From DATEOR01 sp035296905 (GTDB lineage Bacteria > Actinomycetota > Thermoleophilia > Gaiellales > Gaiellaceae): DNA of 29,690 bases. The notes below the pieces were generated by a model. It ran no database searches, was not told the DNA's origin, and saw nothing but the letters and a program-made list of their open reading frames with translations. The stretch lies in the NCBI GenBank assembly GCA_035296905.1, contig DATHAA010000018.1, positions 1 to 29,690 of the forward strand, in the 5' to 3' direction. Below are positions 24,401 to 29,690 of the stretch, piece by piece. Positions within the stretch are counted from its first letter, which is position 1, and the number at the start of each line of letters is the position of its first letter. The translations under genes and the position numbers were made by a program.

Positions 24401-25320
24401 TTTCGCGTATAGAGCCCCGATCCGGCTGCGCCGCTGATCGGCCGCGCTCCGGACTCCTCAAGCGGACCCCAGGCGATACCGATGGGCGCCTCCTCGAACA
24501 TGGCGCGGAAGCGCTCCTCGCTCTCCCTTAGCGCTTCCTCGGCCTCCTTGCGCTTCGTAACGTCCATGAGGAAGCCCTGGACATGCAGCGGCTTCCCCTC
24601 GTCGTTCTTGACGACGACTGCATCATCCCGCAGCCAGACGGTCTGACCGCCCCTAGCGACCAAACGATACTCAAAGGACCAGTTTGATTCACCCGCCGCG
24701 AAGACCAGATCGTGATCGGCGAGGACCCGGTCGCGATCGTCGGGATGGAGGAGCTTTAGGAAGAGCTCTGGATCGGCGAGCCACTCGTCCGCCGAGTAGC
24801 CGAGAAGCCCTTCGACTTGTGGGCTGATATAGATCGATGGGGCGACGGCGGGCTCGTCTATGTACGTGACGAGCGGAAGCTGCTCGATAAGGTCGCGGTA
24901 GCGCTTTTCCGCAAGTTTGAGTGCGCTGATGTCGTAGTAGATGACCAAATAGCCGGTGGGCTCGTCCTCGACGGTCACCGAAACGGCAAAGACGTCTACG
25001 TCGACAAGGGTGCCGTCCTTCCGCGTCCGGCGGGTGACTGCGTGGAAGCGCTCTCCCCGGGCGAGCTCCTCGAAGTACGCGGTGTATTCCGCGCGCAAAT
25101 CCTCCTCATTGGCGACCAAGTCCTCGAGGTTGCGACCGATCGCCTCACCGGCCGTGTACCCGAAGAGCTCCTCGGCCGCCAGATTCCAGGAGGTCACCTT
25201 CCTGTTGAGACCGAGCGTGACAATCGCGGTGGGGCTGATCTCCAAGAGCGACTCGAGGTAGAGCTTCTGCTCTCGGAGAACTCGTGCGCTCTCGACCGCA
25301 GCGCTTTCGGGCTGGGTCAC
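21409..25320 (-). CDS. Hybrid sensor histidine kinase: five PAS, HisKA, HATPase, two receivers, HPt
   Basis: This 1303-residue cytosolic kinase has no membrane span. Five PAS domains cover roughly residues 20-655; domains 1, 4 and 5 are near-copies (ESLLEISPTAIVT, EALLELSPAAIVT, ESLLEISPTAIVT, each followed by TRRTRKDGTLVDVD or close). Then come HisKA with His670 in ATMSHEIRTPMNAVIG, HATPase_c (NLLTNAVKFTDEGEV, DTGIGVPKERIDRLFQSFSQ, YGGTGLGLAISKRL), receiver 1 (Asp964, ILDMQMPDMDG), receiver 2 (Asp1106, LMDVEMPVMDG), and an HPt domain with His1245 in RRAAHTLKSNGRTFGA. The layout allows a full internal phosphorelay, probably on to the adjacent receiver-cyclase. GTG 25320 has GAGG six bases upstream. 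The signals sensed are unknown; no heme- or flavin-binding signature is clear. Confidence 0.95.
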   Translation of the reverse strand: MTQPESAAVESARVLREQKLYLESLLEISPTAIVTLGLNRKVTSWNLAAEELFGYTAGEAIGRNLEDLVANEEDLRAEYTAYFEELARGERFHAVTRRTRKDGTLVDVDVFAVSVTVEDEPTGYLVIYYDISALKLAEKRYRDLIEQLPLVTYIDEPAVAPSIYISPQVEGLLGYSADEWLADPELFLKLLHPDDRDRVLADHDLVFAAGESNWSFEYRLVARGGQTVWLRDDAVVVKNDEGKPLHVQGFLMDVTKRKEAEEALRESEERFRAMFEEAPIGIAWGPLEESGARPISGAAGSGLYTRNRAYQEMLGYTEDELASMHFTEYTHPDDLPNVLKLYDELIAGRRDRYETPMRYLGKDGRVIWAQIVEAALGDERGTTSRFGLTMVQDITERVLAHEALQASEAELRRQKQYWEALLELSPAAIVTADLDDTVTVWNAAAQDLFGYSQVEALGHNIDDLIAKSGELHAEAVEVNRRIADGQVQLVTRRTRKDGTLVDVDLRAAPILVGGEIVGSYAIYHDLSDVHRQKQYFESLLEISPTAIVTVALDDKVTSWNPAAEKLFGYTRDEAVGRDVDDLIAASADLRAEAREVNRQGSQQEYQLITRRTRKDGSLVDVQLLVAPVLVEGELVGRYGIYHDVGELQRARQAAEEATEAKSTFLATMSHEIRTPMNAVIGMTGLLLDTDLTPEQRGFAEVIRTSGDALLGIINDILDLSKIEAEKLDLERRPFVLRDSVEGALDLVAASAAAKGIDLVFLLDPKAPVALVGDRTRLGQILVNLLTNAVKFTDEGEVVLSVESERVAEGEDWGAESYKLHFAVRDTGIGVPKERIDRLFQSFSQVDASTTRRYGGTGLGLAISKRLSEMMGGTMWVESEAGKGSIFHFTVKADAAAVLESVDPPRAHVQLGGKRLLVVDDNTANREVVKRQASSWGMVPRDTGSPTEALEWIRRGDPFDAAILDMQMPDMDGLALAREIRSYRDGRVLPLVMLTSLGRRREDVDAGVDFAAHLTKPIKASQLYEALMKVFGEITEEARPVEVGVGGGASSAERAPLRILLADDNAVNQQVALALLEKMGGRADVVSNGAEVLEALARQRYDVVLMDVEMPVMDGLEASRRINRGWPAAQRPRIIAMTANAMQGDRETCLAAGMDDYLSKPIRREELAAALARSESVGVSADASPTAEEVDDAEPVDLAQIEAAVGDPVFVRELISTFLNDAPGLVGTLRSSLEQRNSEELRRAAHTLKSNGRTFGAIELASLSEELEFSAHRGSLASADDLVTQIEKEYARVAGALGALVGGG

Positions 25321-25730
25321 CTTTGTCCTCGGAGATCAGAGCCGAAGCGGGTCCGGCGACCACTCATGCGTTTTCGAAGGGCAACAGCACCCCCCTCCGG
25401 TCAAAGCCCCCTACCGAATGTACAGCGAAGCCAGGTGAAAGGCGAGGTCCAATTCAACGACAGCGCCTGCCGCTGGGCCGCTCGAAAGTGGCGGGCACAG
25501 GCGCGGCCGGGTCCGGGCGAGTCAGTCAGCTCACTTTCGACGACGTGTAGATGCCGAACCCACCGGGCGGTCGTCAAGGTCTGTACACGGGAAAAACCCA
25601 CTCGCACGCATTGACCGGCGTCGAACACCGCGATAGCTTCGGTCTGTCCTCAATCAGCTCGACGCGCTTGAACCAAAGTCGCTGAGGGCAGCCCCGCTCG
25701 AACGCGCCGCTGCCGGCTGGAAAGGGCGGT
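25321..25730. other. Intergenic region between divergent kinase and acyl-CoA synthetase genes
   Basis: No credible gene lies in these 410 bases. It holds the start regions of both divergent genes and the promoter at 25611-25639. I see no repeat or hairpin of note. Confidence 0.6.
25611..25639 (+). promoter_or_regulatory. Probable promoter of the acyl-CoA synthetase gene
   Basis: TTGACC (25611-25616), a 17-base spacer, and TAGCTT (25634-25639) form a good sigma-70-type promoter, about 90 bases before the ATG at 25731. The promoter looks intact although the gene it serves is frameshifted. Confidence 0.55.
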
Positions 25731-27646
25731 ATGGGCCGCTACGACGAGATCTACTTCCACTCCCTCGACCATCCGGAGCAGTTCTGGGGTGAGGCTGCAG
25801 AAGCGATCGACTGGGACGAGCCGTGGGAGCAGGTCCTCGACCCATCTGCTGCCCCTTTCTACCGCTGGTTCGCGGGTGGACGGCTGAACACCTGCTACAA
25901 CGCTCTCGACCGCCACGTCGCAGGAGGTCGGCGCGATCAACTAGCCCTCATCCACGACTCGCCGGTCAGTGGCACGACCGCGGCCTTCACATACGGTGAG
26001 TTAACGGACCTGGTCGCGCGTTTCGCAGGCGCTCTCGCGTCCGAGGGCGTCGGCCCCGGCGACCGGGTGATCGTCTACATGCCAATGGTGCCCGAGGCCG
26101 TCATTGCGATGCTCGCCTGCGCACGGATCGGCGCGGTCCATTCGGTCGTCTTCGGTGGCTTTGCGGCGCACGAACTCGCGAGCCGAATCGAAGACGCGAC
26201 ACCGAAGGTGATCGTCTCGGCCTCCTGCGGGATCGAACCGTCCGGAATCGTTCCGTACAAGCCTCTGCTCGACGCCGCGATTTCGATGTCTGAGTCGAAG
26301 CCCGAGCGCTGCATCATCCTCCAACGGCCCATGCTCGAAGCCGAGCTCGATCCGCCGCGAGATGTGGAGTGGAGCGAAGCTCTCTCCCGCGCGAAGCCAG
26401 CCGCCTGCGTCCCCGTCCAGGCGACCGATCCTCTCTACATCCTCTACACGTCGGGGACCACCGGACAGCCGAAGGGGATCGTTCGCGACAACGGCGGGCA
26501 TGCCGTTGCGCTCGCGTGGACGATGAAGCACGTCTACGACGTCGAGCCGGGCGAGGTCTTTTGGGCCGCTTCCGACGTCGGCTGGGTCGTGGGCCATTCC
26601 TACATCGTCTACGGCCCGCTCTTTCACGGTGCGACGACTGTCCTCTACGAGGGAAAGCCGGTCGGTACGCCGGACCCCGGTGCTTTCTGGCGAGTGATGG
26701 CAGACCACGGCGTGTGCACGCTCTTCACGGCTCCCACCGCCTTCCGCGCAATCAGGCAGCAGGATCCCGAGGGCGTCCATATCGGCCGTTATGACCTGTC
26801 CGGTTTTCGCGCCCTCTTCCTCGCCGGCGAGCGCACCGATCCGGACACACTCGCATGGGCAGAGGAAAAGCTCGGTGTTCCTGTGATCGACCACTGGTGG
26901 CAGACAGAGACAGGGTGGGCAATCGCCGCAACCTGCCTCGGTATCGAGCGGCTGCCGGTAGTGCCGGGGTCTGCGGGTCGATGCGTACCGGGATGGGACT
27001 TGCGCGCCCTGGCCAGCGACGGTCACGAATGCCCGGGCGGAGAGATTGGGGCGTTGGCGGTGAAGCTTCCGATGCCTCCCGGGGCTTCACCCACCCTGTG
27101 GAACGCGAACGAGCGCTTCCATGAGGTGTACCTCTCCTCTTTCCCGGGCTACTACCAGACCGCCGACGCTGGTTTCATCGGCGAGGATGGCCATGTCTTC
27201 GTCATGTCCCGTACCGACGACGTCATCAACGTCGCCGGCCATCGTCTCTCGACGGGTGCAATCGAGGAAGTCCTCGCCTCGCACCCAGACGTTGCAGAAG
27301 TCGCCGTGATCGGGGTGGCAGATGAGCTCAAAGGACAGCTGCCCGTCGGCTTGCTCGTCCTGAAGGCGGGTGTGGAGCGTCCGCCCGAGGATCTCGTGGC
27401 AGAAACGGTGCAACTGGTGCGCGAGCGGATCGGCCCCGTCGCTTCGTTCAAGAAGGCGGCAGTCGTCGAGGACTACCGAAGACTCGGTCGGGAAAGATCC
27501 TGCGGGGGACAATGCGCCGGATCGCGGATGGGGAGGACTACACGACACCGGCCACCATTGACGATCCTGTCACCCTCGAGGAAATGGGCGACGCGCTCCG
27601 CGAGCTCGGCTACGCGCGGTCTCGAGCGTCAATCGACAGCGCGTGA
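25731..27646 (+). pseudogene. Propionyl-CoA-synthetase-type acyl-CoA synthetase, frameshifted near the C-terminus
   Basis: Adenylate-forming enzyme of the PrpE/ACSS3 group (fatty acid + ATP + CoA). Adenylation motifs are intact: YILYTSGTTGQPKG about residue 235, VRDNGGHAVALAW (PrpE-like), DHWWQTETGW, and TADAGFIGEDGHVFVMSRTD with DDVINVAGHRLSTG. After VRERIGPVASFKKAAVVE the frame is lost. One base earlier the continuation reads LPKTRSGKILRGTMRRIADG and runs on to ELGYARSRASIDSA and a TGA at 27646, exactly the expected end. A single-base deletion at about 27468-27473 therefore cuts off the catalytic-lysine (A10) motif; the unshifted frame ends at 27674 in unrelated residues. The gene is either inactive or carries a sequencing error. 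ATG 25731 has AAAGGG upstream. Confidence 0.88.
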
Positions 27647-27674
27647 AACCGGCTCTCTTTCGAGAAGGAGATAG

Positions 27675-28157
27675 GTGAGCTTTCCATGTGAGGGTGGCTG
27701 CTCGTGCGGGGAGGTCCGCTACCGGGTGGAGTCCGAGCCGCTCTTCACCCACTGCTGTCATTGCTTGAACTGCCAGCGGCAGACCGGAAGCGCCTTCGTC
27801 ATCAACCTGCTCATCGAAGCGGACCGCGTGAAGTTGCTGACAGGCGCACTGGAACCGGTCGAAGTGCCTCGCGACAACGGGAGCATGCAGACGATCTATC
27901 GCTGCCCGAGGTGTCAGATCGCGGCTTTCAGCCGTTACAGTCGGCCCGACGTCCTCTTCGTCCGGAGCGGCACGCTCGACGACCCCTCCGCCGTGGCGCC
28001 AGACGTCCACATCTACACACGGTCGAAGCTGGGCTGGCTCGCGCTGCCGGAGTCGGTACCGGCGTTCGAGGAGTACTACGACACGAAAGCGGTTTGGCCG
28101 GTCGCGAGCCTCGAGCGGCTCGCCGCACTCAACGCGGCGGCCCGGGCACGCGGCTAG
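27675..28157 (+). CDS. GFA-family (Mss4-fold) zinc protein
   Basis: The 160-residue protein has the GFA pattern of metal-binding cysteines: GGCSCGEVRYRV at the N-terminus, THCCHCLNCQRQTGSAF near residue 32, and CPRCQIAAFSRY near residue 77, followed by RSGTLDDPSAVAPDVHIYTR and a WLALPESVPAFEEYY end. Members were named for glutathione-dependent formaldehyde activation, but most have no proven activity. GTG 27675 is used, with GAAGGAG six bases upstream; the visible ATG further in is out of frame. It follows the broken acyl-CoA synthetase by 28 bases, so the two were probably co-transcribed. Confidence 0.88.
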   Translation: MSFPCEGGCSCGEVRYRVESEPLFTHCCHCLNCQRQTGSAFVINLLIEADRVKLLTGALEPVEVPRDNGSMQTIYRCPRCQIAAFSRYSRPDVLFVRSGTLDDPSAVAPDVHIYTRSKLGWLALPESVPAFEEYYDTKAVWPVASLERLAALNAAARARG

Positions 28158-28400
28158 AAAGGCGTCATTACCCTCGTCGCAAGCTAGTCGTTCTCGTGCG
28201 AGCGCTCGTCCTCGATCAATGCCGTCGGCGTAGTACCAGTCGCGGAACCTTCGGCGGACATTCATCTCGCGGTTAGCAAGACCGGTCACGTAAAACGCGA
28301 GCGCCACCCTGAACGTCTATCCCAAAAGGGTTCCGAAAAGACAATGCACCGCGACGATCTGATTGCCAGATCAGCAGGCGGGATCGGCACCGTAGAGGGT

Positions 28401-28422
28401 GTGCTGACATCGTGCTGACAGG
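28401..28422 (+). repeat. Paired GTGCTGACA sites, 11-bp period
   Basis: GTGCTGACA occurs at 28401-28409 and 28412-28420, one helical turn apart and about 90 bp inside the right att-like repeat. The core GCTGACA is shared with the tandem repeat at 20237-20258. Confidence 0.45.
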
Positions 28423-28463
28423 TCAAAGGCGAAGAGCTCTCCTGTTCCTAAGCGACGGTGACG

Positions 28464-28492
28464 AAAAAACCACGCCTGCGCCCGCATGGCGT
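28464..28492 (-). terminator. Intrinsic terminator downstream of tRNA remnant copy 2
   Basis: On the minus strand ACGCC, an A, TGC, a GGGC loop, GCA and GGCGT form a two-part stem (bases 28492 to 28472), followed by GG and six T (28469-28464). This is a convincing rho-independent terminator just behind the tRNA 3' remnant, as expected for tRNA genes. Confidence 0.65.
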
Positions 28493-28508
28493 CTCGCCGG
28501 CCGCGCGT

Positions 28509-28552
28509 AGGTGGGCGGTACTGGGCTCGAACTAGTGACCCCCAGCTTGTCG
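28509..28552 (-). repeat. tRNA 3'-end remnant, att-like direct repeat copy 2
   Basis: Matches copy 1 (18542-18585) at 42 of 44 positions, same orientation. Here the acceptor strand reads ACCGCCC (the more usual valine-tRNA form) while one T-stem pair is broken (ACTAG against CCAGT), so this copy has begun to decay. Again no 5' tRNA half is attached: the bases at 28553 onward are unrelated. The intact tRNA may lie further right, outside the window. Confidence 0.75.
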
Positions 28553-28725
28553 ACTCAGACTGGCGATTGGCCCTGAGAGACCGGTGATGGACAGGAGCGG
28601 GCTTGCCAAGTCGGCGGCGCCGATGAGCCATTTTCGTGCCTTATTGGATCCACGTCGGGGATTGCCCCGACCGTCTGAGTGGGTATCTGTCGTTACAGGT
28701 AAATGGGACGACCGAAAACGCACGG
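28553..28725. other. Intergenic stretch right of copy 2 with a short hairpin
   Basis: ACTCAGAC (28553-28560) and GTCTGAGT (28673-28680) are 8-bp inverted arms. Immediately inside the right arm GTCGGGG (28654-28660) pairs with CCCCGAC (28665-28671) in a tight hairpin. No gene is visible before ATG 28726. Confidence 0.45.
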
Positions 28726-29367
28726 ATGAGTGTCCGCGCCGCGTCAAGGCGATCCATTGGTTGCGCGATTGTTGGAGCGACGCTCGCCATCCTCGCCGGC
28801 GTCCGCGCGGGGGGCGCCTCTGCGCACTTCCAGACCTATCCGTACACGCTGACCGCGTGTCCCGCCTCCTACGAGCACCAGGTCGACCCGGTCACGGACG
28901 TCTTTTACGGGGCGGCAACCGGTGCGCGCGTGCTCAACCACATCCGCTTCCACACCGGCTGGATCGACGCTGGCGGCAGTACGCAGTACTTCTCGAGCGA
29001 GGGCGTGTGTGGAGCCATGTACGGGCAGCTGGCAAGCGGCTCGGTTCTGCAGTCGCGCTTTCACATCCGCATCCGACGTACGTACGACGATGACCCGGTC
29101 TGGGGCATCACCGCGCGGGGCGATGCGCATCACGAGGATTTCGTCTGGTATTGCGGCCACGCCGTCGACAAGGGCGGCCTCTCGACCGGGCTTGCAAGCG
29201 GCTTCGACCAGGGGCGGCGGGCGCTCTACGACGCTTTTTCCGGCACCCATACGTACGGTGGAGCGACCTACTGGGGCAACACGCGCGAGTTCAAGCAGTG
29301 CGACGGCGACTATGCGGGCAGCAACGGCTACGTGGACTGGTGGCGAATCCCCTCGTGGAGTCACTGA
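28726..29367 (+). CDS. Secreted protein of unknown function
   Basis: From ATG 28726 the 213-residue product begins with a Sec-type signal: SVRAASRRS, then hydrophobic IGCAIVGATLAILAGVRAGG and a likely cut after ASA before HFQTYPY. The mature part has four Cys residues that could form disulfides (ACPAS, GVCGAMYG, WYCGHAVD, FKQCDGDY) and many aromatic residues. It ends YVDWWRIPSWSH. I know no family. An in-frame ATG at 28636 adds an unconserved extension. The Shine-Dalgarno is weak. A lipoprotein gene follows with a one-base overlap (TGATG), so both probably act at the cell surface. Confidence 0.7.
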   Translation: MSVRAASRRSIGCAIVGATLAILAGVRAGGASAHFQTYPYTLTACPASYEHQVDPVTDVFYGAATGARVLNHIRFHTGWIDAGGSTQYFSSEGVCGAMYGQLASGSVLQSRFHIRIRRTYDDDPVWGITARGDAHHEDFVWYCGHAVDKGGLSTGLASGFDQGRRALYDAFSGTHTYGGATYWGNTREFKQCDGDYAGSNGYVDWWRIPSWSH

Positions 29368-29690
29368 TGCGAAGCTTGTGGCCGCCGGTCGTGCTCGCGC
29401 CTCTCGCGGCGTTGATGCTTGCCGGGTGCGGGACCGCCACACCGGTGATGTCGACGGCCGATTCGCAGGACGACCGGTCAGCCACTGAGTCGCGAAGCGA
29501 GGGGCCAGCCGCCTTTACGCGCGCGGACGCCCACGCATTCTCCGCCTTCCCGCTGTACTGGCTCGGCGGCTCGTTCGATCGGCTGCCGCTAACCGCGATC
29601 ACGCGGCGCAATGATGCGGCCATTGCCGGGCAGGACGTTCGCGCCGACTACGTGGGCTTTGTGTACGGCGACTGCGTCGCGACCGACGAG
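29367..29690 (+). CDS. Lipoprotein, N-terminal part (runs off the right edge)
   Basis: ATG 29367 overlaps the previous stop (TGATG). The 108 visible residues start MRSLWPPVVLAPLAALMLAG followed by Cys21, a clear lipobox (LAGC), then a Ser/Asp/Glu-rich linker and a globular beginning AFSAFPLYWLGGSFDRLPLT. It should be acylated on Cys21 and anchored in the membrane. The function is unknown and the C-terminus is outside the window. It is coupled to the secreted protein upstream. Confidence 0.8.
   Translation, partial: MRSLWPPVVLAPLAALMLAGCGTATPVMSTADSQDDRSATESRSEGPAAFTRADAHAFSAFPLYWLGGSFDRLPLTAITRRNDAAIAGQDVRADYVGFVYGDCVATDE

Larger units (their letters stand above)
28158..28508. other. Non-coding right end of the island
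   Basis: No gene can be supported. The short minus-strand ORF at 28371-28631 simply reads through the tRNA remnant. The stretch holds the 28401-28422 paired sites and a terminator. Confidence 0.55.
18542..28552. mobile_element. Candidate tRNA-flanked genomic island, about 10 kb
   Basis: Two 44-bp direct repeats of a tRNA 3' end bound the segment. Pairs of 11-bp-period sites lie close inside each end (18706-18723 and 28401-28422) and at 20237-20258. The left third is gene-poor with many short AT-richer stretches, and the acyl-CoA synthetase gene is broken. These fit a decayed integrated element. No recognisable integrase, relaxase or replication gene is present, so the element is either degenerate or one of two adjoining insertions, with the intact tRNA and recombinase outside the window to the right. 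Confidence 0.45.

Noticed and set aside
18586..28508. Integrase, transposase, relaxase or CRISPR array inside the island
   Set aside because: I looked at all long frames on both strands and found no recombinase motifs, no terminal inverted repeats of an insertion sequence and no regularly spaced repeat array.
28371..28631. Minus-strand 86-codon ORF
   Set aside because: It reads through the tRNA remnant and terminator (the SLVRAQYRPP string is translated tRNA T-arm), so it is not a gene.

Overview
The window is high-GC bacterial DNA with GTG and TTG starts, strong GC bias at third codon positions, many 4-base stop/start overlaps, and a mostly non-redundant biosynthetic gene set. It looks like an actinobacterium (Actinomycetota), possibly a deep lineage such as Thermoleophilia. 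That placement is inferred from gene style and order, not from a phylogenetic marker.

Bases 1-873 hold the N-terminal part of an amino-acid permease (minus strand) and a divergent small hypothetical gene. Bases 874-13493 are one long plus-strand amino-acid supercluster: a leader region encoding a Leu/Ile-rich peptide, leuA, a degenerate isopropylmalate-dehydrogenase-like gene, ilvB, ilvN, ilvC, hom, thrC, thrB, ilvD, then an internal promoter and a SAM-I riboswitch, a second threonine-synthase-like gene, and leuB. leuC and leuD follow on the opposite strand and converge on leuB. The genes cover most of Leu, Val and Ile synthesis plus the homoserine-to-threonine branch. The SAM switch in the middle suggests that the second ThrC-like enzyme belongs to sulfur/methionine metabolism rather than to threonine synthesis.

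Bases 15489-18499 hold ordinary small genes: a DUF3830-like protein, a short acidic protein, a YCII-like protein, a GT4-like glycosyltransferase, a startless ORF and a TOPRIM-domain protein.

From 18542 to 28552 the sequence is bounded by two 44-bp direct repeats that differ at 2 positions. Both are the 3' end of a tRNA (probably tRNA-Val, GAC), cut at the anticodon loop. Pairs of short sites with 11-bp period lie near both ends and inside. This looks like an integrated, probably decayed genomic island. It carries sparse small genes, two divergent single-membrane-span microproteins, an 80-bp nested inverted repeat, a response-regulator/nucleotide-cyclase gene, a 1303-residue hybrid histidine kinase with five PAS domains, a propionyl-CoA-synthetase-type gene broken by a 1-base frameshift just before its catalytic-lysine motif, and a GFA-family protein. 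No integrase gene is visible. Right of the second repeat are a secreted protein of unknown function and the start of a lipoprotein gene.

The points most worth following up are the SAM-riboswitch-controlled ThrC paralogue, the active-site-less LeuB-like protein embedded between leuA and ilvB, the leuA leader peptide with nearby hairpins, and the tRNA-remnant island.
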